DNA of 64,000 nucleotides from Pseudomonas sp. Bc-h (lineage in GTDB: Bacteria; Pseudomonadota; Gammaproteobacteria; Pseudomonadales; Pseudomonadaceae), in assembly GCF_002080045.1 (NCBI RefSeq), contig NZ_MUIN01000010.1, positions 186,001 through 250,000 of the forward strand, read 5' to 3'. The notes beneath the pieces are model-generated. The model did not search any database and was not told the DNA's origin. It saw only the letters and a list, made by a program, of their open reading frames with translations. Of this stretch, positions 8,065-16,513 are shown piece after piece. The position numbers were made by a program, and so were the translations under genes. How positions within the stretch are numbered: position 1 is the first letter of the stretch; every line of letters begins with the position of its first letter.

Positions 8065-8320
8065 AGCAGCTTCGTAAGAGCGTAAAGCCTCTGTATTTGC
8101 GGACTACTTCTACCGGTGGCGTGATCACTGTCTCACCATCCCGAATCAAGCGGGAGTGATCGAAGTAGATGGAGGCCGCGTACATATCTCCCACCAAGGC
8201 AGCGTTGCTGAGGTACCCATCAACAATGACTCCCCAACTGATTTCTTGGGCAGCGATGAGACGAGTCTTCAAGCAATAGTCAGCCTGGGAAAAACTCACC
8301 TGTTTCTCCTCAGGCAGCAT
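7997..8320 (-). CDS. Unknown small protein
   Basis: This is a 107-residue product if started at the ATG at 8320, directly after the stop codon of the metallophosphoesterase gene; an earlier ATG at 8347 would overlap that gene by 26 nt. The sequence alternates hydrophobic strands and charged turns (WGVIVDGYLSNAALVGDMY, YRGFTLLRSCCGRDHYVIVSVYGG). It ends in a Gly/Cys-rich tail. No family was recognised. Tight packing with its neighbours indicates translational coupling within the 9050-6993 gene set. It may be a distant paralogue of the next gene because both have a late VRK/RTS-like strand before the final hairpin, but this is only an impression. Confidence 0.55.
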   Translation of the reverse strand: MLPEEKQVSFSQADYCLKTRLIAAQEISWGVIVDGYLSNAALVGDMYAASIYFDHSRLIRDGETVITPPVEVVRKYRGFTLLRSCCGRDHYVIVSVYGGGSCGKPED

Positions 8321-8321
8321 A

Positions 8322-9050
8322 TTAAATTTCAATGATTTTCCTCGCATCAAACCCAGTGATCTCTTGCGGGTAGCCCTTGGGATTAGAAACAAGCCGGCAG
8401 TTGCCCAGGGTCAGATCGATCGCTAAATGAGTGTGGCCAAAAAACCAGAAACCGGCTCTGCCAACCAAGGCCGGCCAATTATTCGTGTAGCTCGCACTGA
8501 GATGCCCTTCATTGCTGTCGCCAGCGACTTCGGGTAATGGGCAATGGTGACTTATGACGACTGTCTGTCCCTCGTAAGGGACATCTAGCTGGGAAGAAAG
8601 CCACTGCCGAGCAAGATGGTTCCGGGCAACCAAGTCATCGGGACGCAGCTTCCGATAGCGAGCATCGGCCCGGATTACCCTGAAATCATTCATCGAATTT
8701 CGAGCTACAAACATCGCTGCACTCAGATCCCCGCTCGCTGTGTAGTCAGTCCAACACGTCGCTCCAAGAAATCTAACACCCTGAAAAACGAAGCTATCTC
8801 GGTCGAGCACGTGCACGTGGCTGTCCGCCGCTGCCCGCATTTTTTCGAGGGTGTAATCGATGTGCCCCGAGTAATACTCATGATTTCCAGGCACGTACAG
8901 AGTAGGGACATTGAACGCATCGTTGGCCCACTCGATCCCCCTGATTCCTTTGTGAATATCGCCCGCCAAAATGACTACGTCGACGTCTACAGAGGGTGAC
9001 TGGTACGGCTCAAACTCGATGTGCAGGTCAGACAGAACGAGTGCTTTCAT
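8322..9050 (-). CDS. Calcineurin-like metallophosphoesterase
   Basis: This 242-residue enzyme carries the five metal-binding signatures of the calcineurin-like fold. These are DLHIE near residue 8 (DxH), GDIH near 30 (GDxx), GNHEYY near 55 (GNHD/E), SHHCPLP near 167, and FGHTHLA near 205 (GHxH). It probably hydrolyses a phosphomono- or diester with two metal ions in the cytoplasm; the substrate is unknown. It is the first of four closely packed genes on the minus strand and is divergent from an HTH regulator gene at 9254. Its pairing with a HAD phosphatase suggests a nucleotide or repair pathway (inference). Confidence 0.88.
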   Translation of the reverse strand: MKALVLSDLHIEFEPYQSPSVDVDVVILAGDIHKGIRGIEWANDAFNVPTLYVPGNHEYYSGHIDYTLEKMRAAADSHVHVLDRDSFVFQGVRFLGATCWTDYTASGDLSAAMFVARNSMNDFRVIRADARYRKLRPDDLVARNHLARQWLSSQLDVPYEGQTVVISHHCPLPEVAGDSNEGHLSASYTNNWPALVGRAGFWFFGHTHLAIDLTLGNCRLVSNPKGYPQEITGFDARKIIEI

Positions 9051-9253
9051 CTCTTCTCACGTCGATTTACCCTTTAATTGATTTTGGAGCATCCTGCGCC
9101 AAGCGGAGTGCTCGGGATCGACAGCGGACTGATTCCACTGCCATCTGGCGCACATGCCTCCGAGAATCATAATGCGGTACGCCACATAATTACAATATAC
9201 GTGGTTTATTTGGCATACATAACTGTGGCTCTATCCTCAATTTTCAGGCGCCT

Positions 9254-9721
9254 ATGTCACTGAAATTTGAGGTCGCTGCAGTACTTCGAGCCTTGCGCCA
9301 ACTCCAAGGCGGAGGATACGCACGCCTTTCGGATTCGACAGCGCGCCGTACAATCGGGGAGCTGGAACGTGCACAGACGGGTGTGACGCTGGACAAGCTT
9401 GCAGAGCTGGCTGTGGCGCTAGAATTCGATTTGGCAGCATTCGTGGTGCTGTGCGTCAGCATGCAGAGAGGCATTTCGCCCGGCGCAGTGATCGAGTCAA
9501 CCACGACACTGATAGATGGTTTCAGCGCAGCAGGCGGGTTGGAGTTGATGCGCAAAGCGCTGTCGGATGGCGAGATCGTCAAGCGCCCTCGTGGCAAACC
9601 TCGCAACGACCTCGTGATAGCCGAAATTCAGCGACTGAAAGCTGAAGGCAAGACTCAGTCCGAGGCTGGCCGGGTGCTGGGCATACCCAGATCGACTGTG
9701 CAGAAGCATTGGCAAAGCTGA
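9254..9721 (+). CDS. Two-HTH transcriptional regulator
   Basis: This is a 155-residue protein with an XRE-like N-terminal half (about residues 5-60; ARRTIGELERAQTGVTLDKLAELAVAL). A second small HTH sits at the C-terminus (about 120-152; IAEIQRLKAEGKTQSEAGRVLGIPRSTVQKHW), which resembles resolvase or sigma-4-type HTH units. It is divergent from the metallophosphoesterase gene and converges on the helicase gene, so it may control either set. Similar short regulators often accompany accessory islands in Pseudomonas. The ATG at 9254 has only a weak upstream AGGCG. Confidence 0.75.
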   Translation: MSLKFEVAAVLRALRQLQGGGYARLSDSTARRTIGELERAQTGVTLDKLAELAVALEFDLAAFVVLCVSMQRGISPGAVIESTTTLIDGFSAAGGLELMRKALSDGEIVKRPRGKPRNDLVIAEIQRLKAEGKTQSEAGRVLGIPRSTVQKHWQS

Positions 9722-10018
9722 GCTGCAGAAAACCGAAAACATTTCATATTCATAGACGGCCAGCATTGATGTGATGCTTGAGCCACTGTGCACTCTGTTC
9801 ACGAGGGTGCTTGCGCTCACCCCTTAAAGTTTACCTTCGAAAAATCTGGGATTGGATCACCTAATCCTCCCTATCCAACGCTTGCCCAATGCTCTGGAAA
9901 AGCTCGCATTGGTTATGCTGCATCTGAGCCATGTGGCTCCGCCTCCCCAATCGATAATGAGGGCTCCAGATAGGCTTCGCCCCCCACAGGCGTGCGGCCT
10001 CAGTCAGACATCCAGTGG
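9722..10018. other. Intergenic gap without a gene
   Basis: About 300 bp lie between the convergent regulator and helicase genes. Short open frames here lack ribosome-binding sites and family signals. I see no clear terminator hairpin with a T-run. Confidence 0.5.
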
Positions 10019-12217
10019 CTAGATCGGCCTAACACTATCCAATCCCAATGCCCGATTAATGAACGACCGATCAACCGCACCTAAGTTACTCCAGGCACTG
10101 GTATTGGATCGCAGATAATCGGCTAGGCCGTCGACATCTGCCTCCTCAGGAAAATCCATAATCAATGCCATTCGGTGCAAGGTTTGAATGGGAATCCCCA
10201 TTTCCTCAAGCGCGTTCACCCCAGTGGGTAAATGCAGGTTTTCGAATATCATCCGCAGATGGCTGTAGTCGATCTTGCCGCGAACCATGCGCTTGGCGGC
10301 ATGGATCCGTACCACATCTTCCAGCAAGCCCAAGACCTTCGGAAGGGTATAACCGAACACGTTGGTAATCAGCTTAAGGTCGTTGTTGATCATGAATGAA
10401 AGGGTATTTTTGTTGCCCTCGTTCCGGATCCTCTGCTTCGAATACTCGATCTGACCTTTGAGATAGTCTGAGTAACTCTGAGCATTGAAATAAGAAACCA
10501 GCTTCGCGATCATCACATCCGTTGGCTTGGTGGGCACGCCATTGCGAGAAAACGTTTGAGGAACCAACCTCACAATCACCTGAGCAAACGTCTTCAAAAA
10601 ATCCGGCGCAGGCGTCCAGTGGAAGGTCAACGTGGCAAAATCTTCGGGCGTGAGCATCTCAACAAAGCTGTACAGCGTTTCAAACTGCTCCATCCGGAAG
10701 TAGGAGTGTTTTTTCACAAGATCAATTGATACGCGGTCTTGCTTGAACGCTTCGTCAAACCGGTCTTGAGAATGCTCAGACAGATGGTCTGGCTGAGCAC
10801 TGGCTAGCAAATTGATCGGGGTGTCATCGCCCTGAACACCCAACGGGATGTCCACCTCAAGATTGAGGTTGTCTTCCGGAATAGCCTCTAGGCAGAACAC
10901 CTTTCCTACAAAGTGAACCCCCATACGGCCAGCTCGCCCCTTGATGTTGCCGTGGGTAAACTTATCAATCCCGCGAGTCCCATCACGGTTGTCATAAATC
11001 ACCACATTCTTCGCAACCGTGTTGACGCCCTCAATGATGGTTGAGGTACAAATCAGGAATCTGATTTTCCTGGCGTTGAACAGGTCGGCTGTGTACTGCT
11101 GTAGTGCCCTGGGCAATCCACCGAAGTGGAGCCCTATCCCATTTCTCAGAGCGACGGTGTAATCCCATTCCGAATCGAATTCGCGCGCGACCCATTCGAG
11201 GTGAGGGCTTTGAGCAACCTGCCCATAGCCTAGGCGTATCAGTTCTCGTGCGACAACCCCTGCAACTGCAGACGACTTGCAGTAGATAATGGTTGCACCC
11301 TCACATTGCTCAAGAATGGAGGGGAGAGCCTTGAGCTTGCCCTTTTTGTCATCAGCGGCTACCCCCAGTGTCTGCACGTCAAGTGCCACTGTATTGAAGT
11401 CAGTCGAGATGAAGGTGTGTGGATAACCGAGTTCGGTGAGCCCTCTCACGCTATTAACGAACGGGCCGCTCAGATAGAACTGTTTGGACACCTTGAGGAG
11501 CTTGCTCAAGGCGATATTGAGCTCAACAACACGCTCATCCGTGAAGTCGATCCCGCCGCTCTTCAGTTCTCGGAACGCAAGTTTGTAGAACTCATCAATG
11601 ACAAAAAAATCGATCGCCTCAATGTCTTGGCGCTCGTTGACCCTCTCCTGAGTAAGGACGTAAACGGCGCGTTCCGATCGACACTCTTGGGAGCTGTGAT
11701 GGATGATCTGATACGAGTCCCCGAATCGGCGCTGGAGTCTTCTTCGGGTCTCGTCAGCCAACGCGACCGTGGGTACAACTAGAACAACTCTTTTCACCTC
11801 GCCAAGGCCCAGTAGGGAGTCAACAAGCGCGCTCTTACCCATGCTGGTGGGAGCGCTGAGCACCACACTGCGGCCAGCCTTGAGAAGATCAAATATCTGA
11901 AACTGCATCGAATGGAATACAAAATCGTCAGAGAACGGTGTCCTGTAAAGGCTGAGCGCTACAAGATCGCCGGGGGTCAGATCCGAAAAGCCAGACTTCA
12001 AATACGGATACAGACCGGACTTTCTCACCATGCCCTTCAGGATAGCGGAGTGATCGGCGAATTTTTCCCGAGCGTCTAGGGCTCGGACTATCAACTCCCT
12101 ACCTAGATCCATGGAGACCGGGTTCGAGAGTAATTTGTTGATCGCTGTCAGGTACTGGAACGCTGAAAAGCCGTCGTGACCCAAACTGCTTTTTGCCATC
12201 TCGTAATCGACGGTCAT
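10019..12217 (-). CDS. HamB/AbpB-like superfamily 2 defence helicase
   Basis: This 732-residue DEAD/DEAH-class helicase has an FHSMQFQ Q-motif-like segment (101-110), Walker A SAPTSMGKS (121-129), motif Ia VVPTVALADE (147-156), Walker B DEFY (208-211), motif V TSTIIEGVNT (391-400) and motif VI NIKGRAGRMG (424-433). The DEFYK box, the SAPTSxGKS loop and the following YLSGP match HamB of Hachiman and AbpB as I remember them. The C-terminal ~250 residues are helical and lack a known nuclease. Its ATG overlaps the stop of the upstream nuclease gene (ATGA), so the two are translationally coupled and very probably form one complex. The expected role is to sense damaged or phage DNA and license the nuclease. 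Confidence 0.8.
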   Translation of the reverse strand: MTVDYEMAKSSLGHDGFSAFQYLTAINKLLSNPVSMDLGRELIVRALDAREKFADHSAILKGMVRKSGLYPYLKSGFSDLTPGDLVALSLYRTPFSDDFVFHSMQFQIFDLLKAGRSVVLSAPTSMGKSALVDSLLGLGEVKRVVLVVPTVALADETRRRLQRRFGDSYQIIHHSSQECRSERAVYVLTQERVNERQDIEAIDFFVIDEFYKLAFRELKSGGIDFTDERVVELNIALSKLLKVSKQFYLSGPFVNSVRGLTELGYPHTFISTDFNTVALDVQTLGVAADDKKGKLKALPSILEQCEGATIIYCKSSAVAGVVARELIRLGYGQVAQSPHLEWVAREFDSEWDYTVALRNGIGLHFGGLPRALQQYTADLFNARKIRFLICTSTIIEGVNTVAKNVVIYDNRDGTRGIDKFTHGNIKGRAGRMGVHFVGKVFCLEAIPEDNLNLEVDIPLGVQGDDTPINLLASAQPDHLSEHSQDRFDEAFKQDRVSIDLVKKHSYFRMEQFETLYSFVEMLTPEDFATLTFHWTPAPDFLKTFAQVIVRLVPQTFSRNGVPTKPTDVMIAKLVSYFNAQSYSDYLKGQIEYSKQRIRNEGNKNTLSFMINNDLKLITNVFGYTLPKVLGLLEDVVRIHAAKRMVRGKIDYSHLRMIFENLHLPTGVNALEEMGIPIQTLHRMALIMDFPEEADVDGLADYLRSNTSAWSNLGAVDRSFINRALGLDSVRPI

Positions 12218-13842
12218 ACAGCCTCCCTGACTTTTTCCTCAACCATTCTGGTCAACCTATCGAGACTAGGTGCAGGAAAAACAAATACGTCGATTTGCAG
12301 TTCAGCGAAGGGCGACTCATCTTGTAGGTCGGCTATGAACTGCTCAAACAGTCGAGTGGTTTCCTGATGCAAATCGTCTTCATGCCCTGGCGTTTCCGGA
12401 TCGGTCAGCAGAGACGAGTCGTATCCGATGAACAGCATGAACCTGAAGCGCTGCAGGTGCGCATCGAACGACCGGCTTCCGTCCAGAATGTCGTTGATGT
12501 CATGCCGTAGCAGATAGTCATCGTCCTTGATGTCAAGGATCTTTCCTCGGGCAGAGTCAAAGCAGTCTTCAATTTCTTGGTAAAGCCTGTCACGTATCTC
12601 CGGCAACCTGAGTGCTATGTCGCTGGCCGTCACGAGCTCGCTGAATCCAACCCATAACTCATCACCGTCAGTTTCGCGGCGAACAATATGAACATTCTCT
12701 AGAATTTTGACGACGTTGAGCCCGTCGATGTAGAGCGCGCATGGAATCGGCTGGCTGTCATGCATCTTTCGGACGGTGGCGTGGAGCAGAACACGGCCCA
12801 GGAATGCATTGACGTCTTCCAATGACTTGGACACCGCAGCCCTGAGCCTTTGTTGCATCTCCACATGGCCCAGTTTATCGATGTCCGCCAGCTCCTTAGG
12901 TCGCAAAAATACCTCATCCAACCAATTGCAGACATTTTCAACGATGTGCCGGTAACGGTACCTCTTCAAGGTGTATTGCTGATGCAAAACTCGCCAATGG
13001 CGCTTTTGGCATGAGGACGCTAGGGGCGTGCGGAACGGCACCAAGATGTGCGGGAGCGCACGCTTGACGTAGACTTTTCGGCCTAACCGCTTTTGATCTT
13101 CGTCTACGCGGGCGTTGAACCAGGAAATCAGATCAGCACGCAGGTAAGACTTATTGTCAGCAGTATGGATTCGACGCGACTGAGCGCCTTTCCGGGTAAC
13201 GGTATCAAGGATACGACACCAGATATCCTCGGCCTCAGCCTCTGAGCTCAGAACTTGCCCACGGAGCTCCAGAGATGCTTGACGAATGTTTTTGATTCCC
13301 ATCAGCTCGATTTCCCTCAAGCTGTGGAATACCTTCCATTGGGCGGCGTCGATCCAGCCGCCTAAATCCAGACCGCTTGGGGCTTCGTAGGTACCAATTT
13401 TTGAGACGAGGTATGTGATCAGGACGTCCCGACCTGGCTTACCTGCACGATCCTCCCTACGGATCGTTAGGTACTCCAAGGTCTTGTTGACCTTCTCTTC
13501 CGTTACGATCTGGAATTTCTGGAGAAATCCAGGCTCGGGCTTACATTGCATGGATTTGTGCAGAATCGAGCTTTCAGGGATCGCCTTCTTTCCCTCTCCC
13601 TTCGAGTTCACGACGATATGCGATCTATCCCATCGTGTCTTCGCGGTACTTTTGACCTGGATGAACTCAATGGCATCGTCCGAGACGATATCAATGTCAT
13701 CGGTAACCTCGCAGCGGACACTGCGCATGGTCTTGTCACGCAGCATTCTGGTGACATGATAAGCCGCAACACAATCTTGAAAGATGAAGCCGTGCTTGGC
13801 GGCAACACCGCCAGAGTCGTTAGGTTCCACATCGACGTCCAT
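12214..13842 (-). CDS. Fusion: Cap4/DUF4297-like nuclease with HamA-like C-terminal part
   Basis: The predicted product has 542 residues from ATG 13842; a TTG at 13878 would add 12. Residues 11-22 (GGVAAKHGFIFQ) and the acidic and lysine residues E45, D48/D49/D51, E59 and Q62-V-K64 fit the PD-(D/E)xK nuclease of DUF4297, found in CBASS Cap4. Residues ~370-540 resemble HamA/DUF1837. There is a strand then DELWVGFSEL (394-403) where HamA has a G-E-x-K active site, then a YDSSLL segment (474-479) and a final VFVFPAPS strand (519-526) before the last helix. The catalytic E and K appear to be replaced. The gene overlaps the helicase gene by 4 nt. The nuclease call is fairly firm; the HamA-like call is tentative. 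Confidence 0.65.
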   Translation of the reverse strand: MDVDVEPNDSGGVAAKHGFIFQDCVAAYHVTRMLRDKTMRSVRCEVTDDIDIVSDDAIEFIQVKSTAKTRWDRSHIVVNSKGEGKKAIPESSILHKSMQCKPEPGFLQKFQIVTEEKVNKTLEYLTIRREDRAGKPGRDVLITYLVSKIGTYEAPSGLDLGGWIDAAQWKVFHSLREIELMGIKNIRQASLELRGQVLSSEAEAEDIWCRILDTVTRKGAQSRRIHTADNKSYLRADLISWFNARVDEDQKRLGRKVYVKRALPHILVPFRTPLASSCQKRHWRVLHQQYTLKRYRYRHIVENVCNWLDEVFLRPKELADIDKLGHVEMQQRLRAAVSKSLEDVNAFLGRVLLHATVRKMHDSQPIPCALYIDGLNVVKILENVHIVRRETDGDELWVGFSELVTASDIALRLPEIRDRLYQEIEDCFDSARGKILDIKDDDYLLRHDINDILDGSRSFDAHLQRFRFMLFIGYDSSLLTDPETPGHEDDLHQETTRLFEQFIADLQDESPFAELQIDVFVFPAPSLDRLTRMVEEKVREAV

Positions 13843-14080
13843 GACATTTTGAGCATGGAATCTAGGGGAATAACTCAAACCCGTCTATAGCATTGGTGGC
13901 GATTTGCCCATTACGGAGTGATAGAGCCGTCTTGCCGTTAACAAGCCAGCCCCTTGATCGCATACCCGACGAACCCGCTCCTAGACTTCCAATCCAGGAA
14001 CAGTTGCCGTGACGTGCGGATGGGAGCATGGCCGCGTCCGCGCATCGGCAGGTAGCGATCAACTAGCGGGCATAGCGGCC
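13843..14080. other. Gap between RloC-like and nuclease genes
   Basis: About 240 bp separate the two defence genes. No convincing open frame or strong terminator is visible, so a separate promoter for the nuclease-helicase pair could lie here. Confidence 0.4.
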
Positions 14081-16513
14081 TCAAAACGGGATATCGGGGT
14101 CAGCCTCCGGGTGGCTAACACCTGCCGGGGCAACTGAAGGAGCCGTTGCTTCTAACTGAGCCAGCCCCCCAGCTTGGATGGTAGCTAGAACGGGAACCAG
14201 GATTGGCTTTGCCTTAACTGCACCGACGTTACCTATCAGGTCTTCGTTGTCTTCCTCATAACTGGCTGACAACTCATCTGCAGGCTCGTCCGGATCGAGA
14301 TCAACATAATCTTCGCCCATCATCATCCGGTAGTGAGCATCGTGATTAGCGGCTTTGAAGATCTTGAAGAAGATTCGCATGTAGCTTGCCGCCATTCCGT
14401 CACCAATAGCCACAAACAGCTCGTCTGGGGAGTAGTGCGAGCCATCATTGACCCAACTGATCAGCGACTGACATTGCACCTTTTCCAGCCCCTCAAATTT
14501 CCCAACCAAATGGTACGTGTCTACCCCACCAAGGATTTTGAAGTAATTCTCCAGAATCCTGCGCATCGTGTTTTGCAGCGTTAGCGCAGGCATCGGTTTT
14601 TTCTTCAATTCAGCCCATAACAACTGATACGACGTTCTGATTGGATTGCTGGCATGAAACTCGACGGAGGAGTAATCGCCTGGCTTGCGGACGATCCAGA
14701 AAGTCTCATCTCCGAGGGACGCGTCGGCCTTGCGCCGCTGGTCATAGGTGATTTCTTTATGGAAATGGACGTTGTGGGTCAGTACAAAAATCTGCTTGAG
14801 GTGGCTATCCTTTTTCCTGACCTCCGCAAATAGCTCTTTGATCAAGCTACTCACGATAAACAGCACATCGCTATCGAGACTAGACACAGGATCATCGATA
14901 ACAACGATGCGGTCGCTGGTTATGCCTGAGGTCGTGACACTCCCCCTCAGCAGGTGATAGAAGTACAAGAAGGTGACAAACGTTTTCTCACCCTCGCTGA
15001 GAGTTTGCTTGGCATCTTTGCCATCGCTGCGGATAAGCCGGTAAGAATTGCCGACACAGGCTGGATCAAGTGAAAAGCTCCGAAATCCAAAATTTTTGAG
15101 TATCTTGTTGATAGCAATGACCGTCGGCTTGACGCTTGTCAATTCAGTTTCAATCTGGTCGATCTCTACCTGTACTGCTGTAATACTTTCATCTGCTTTG
15201 GTTCGACTCGCTGCGATACCCTCGATACCCTTCACTAACCTGGACTTATCAGTAGCGTAGTCGGTCAGCGTGGATTTCAACTCGACATCAATCAGGTATC
15301 TCCAAACATCTCCTGTGAGTTTGCTCTGTTCAGCAGTGAAACTAGAGACAAGACGATTGTGCTCGGTCACTTTTATATTAGCAGCGTCAATGATCCCCGC
15401 GATACCTAGCTGAACATCCCCAAGGCCTTGAAGGTCAATCTCAGTGCTAGGACTTGAGACCTTTTTGTCTACGCGATCTTTGTTTACTAAAACGATTGCT
15501 TCAAGAGTCTGGATTTCTAGACTGATTTTGTCTTTATCCAAATGAGCAAACTCTGTGGCCAGTAGGTTTCGTGCGCCATTCAAAATTTCATCTGCGGCTT
15601 GAAAATAGTTTGCGCGCAGATTAGAAACGGCTCTTGAATCAGCCTCAAAAGTTTCATCAAAGTAGTCTGCTAGATCTTGTTCGAAATCGTGAGAAATGTT
15701 TTGCTGGCAAAAGGGGCACTTATCGTCTGTATGTTCAAGAAACTTCATACCTTGTCGAACCCAGTCGCTATTACCCAGCCGTTGGATAATCGCGGAGATA
15801 CTGACATCCTCCTTCCCAATCACTTTCTTGGCTAAGACCGGGCTCGTTTCGAAAGCAATTAAACGCGACAAATCCAGATTCGGAACAGATGGCATTTTAG
15901 TAGGTTGATCACCATACAATACTTGAGCCCGCTCCTGAAGATTAGCTAGATCGACCAAGGATGAAGAGTTGCTAGCATGTTCCTGTAACATTCTAGCCTT
16001 GAACGCCTCCCTATTATTCCTCAAGCCAGTGAAAGCACCTTTGAAATGTTCATCATGCTTCGTCTTTTGTTCCCAGCACCGAGCGACCAGTTTTGCTTCC
16101 AAAGAGTTAAGTTCAGAATTTTTCCCGGACTTACCATCTTCGCCGTCAAGGATGATAGTTGACTTGGTTTTACTTTGTTCGTGGAGTTTTCTTTTGTCCT
16201 TGAGATCTTTGAGCCGATCGAGCTGGGCTTGCTCGGCTTTACCCAGCGTGAACACGCCCTGAAGTTCTTTGGAATCCATAAAATTAGAGGTAATGAAATC
16301 GTTGTTGTATACCATCGCAGGTATAGCGTTATTTCTAAGCCAAGTGATGCTGGAATTTGCAGAAATACTGGGCTTTTCGATGAGGCGACTGATCGTGGTT
16401 TTGCCCGCACCATTGGCGCCGTAGAAAAAATTTATAGCCTTGAGATTGGCGATTTTTTCGGGCTGGGTGGGGCTGTATGTGGCGATGCTGGAAAGGCTAA
16501 TCGACTCGATCAT
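14081..16513 (-). CDS. RloC/PrrC-like ATPase, putative anticodon nuclease
   Basis: This 810-residue SMC/Rad50-like AAA_13 protein has Walker A YGANGAGKTT (31-40), coiled-coil stretches (about 95-200 and 285-460), a CPFC zinc-hook-like motif (266-269), ABC signature LSEGEK (505-510), Walker B VVIDDPVSSLD (537-547) and the VLTHN switch (577-581). In the C-terminal part R651-x3-E655 (RRILE) and H693 (NDGSH) match the Arg/Glu/His triad of PrrC and RloC tRNA anticodon nucleases. The tail (740-810) is acidic and proline-rich. MIESIS at 16513 fits the family start; an upstream TTG at 16636 would add 41 unsupported residues. Cleavage of tRNA during phage infection is the expected role, by family. Confidence 0.75.
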   Translation of the reverse strand: MIESISLSSIATYSPTQPEKIANLKAINFFYGANGAGKTTISRLIEKPSISANSSITWLRNNAIPAMVYNNDFITSNFMDSKELQGVFTLGKAEQAQLDRLKDLKDKRKLHEQSKTKSTIILDGEDGKSGKNSELNSLEAKLVARCWEQKTKHDEHFKGAFTGLRNNREAFKARMLQEHASNSSSLVDLANLQERAQVLYGDQPTKMPSVPNLDLSRLIAFETSPVLAKKVIGKEDVSISAIIQRLGNSDWVRQGMKFLEHTDDKCPFCQQNISHDFEQDLADYFDETFEADSRAVSNLRANYFQAADEILNGARNLLATEFAHLDKDKISLEIQTLEAIVLVNKDRVDKKVSSPSTEIDLQGLGDVQLGIAGIIDAANIKVTEHNRLVSSFTAEQSKLTGDVWRYLIDVELKSTLTDYATDKSRLVKGIEGIAASRTKADESITAVQVEIDQIETELTSVKPTVIAINKILKNFGFRSFSLDPACVGNSYRLIRSDGKDAKQTLSEGEKTFVTFLYFYHLLRGSVTTSGITSDRIVVIDDPVSSLDSDVLFIVSSLIKELFAEVRKKDSHLKQIFVLTHNVHFHKEITYDQRRKADASLGDETFWIVRKPGDYSSVEFHASNPIRTSYQLLWAELKKKPMPALTLQNTMRRILENYFKILGGVDTYHLVGKFEGLEKVQCQSLISWVNDGSHYSPDELFVAIGDGMAASYMRIFFKIFKAANHDAHYRMMMGEDYVDLDPDEPADELSASYEEDNEDLIGNVGAVKAKPILVPVLATIQAGGLAQLEATAPSVAPAGVSHPEADPDIPF

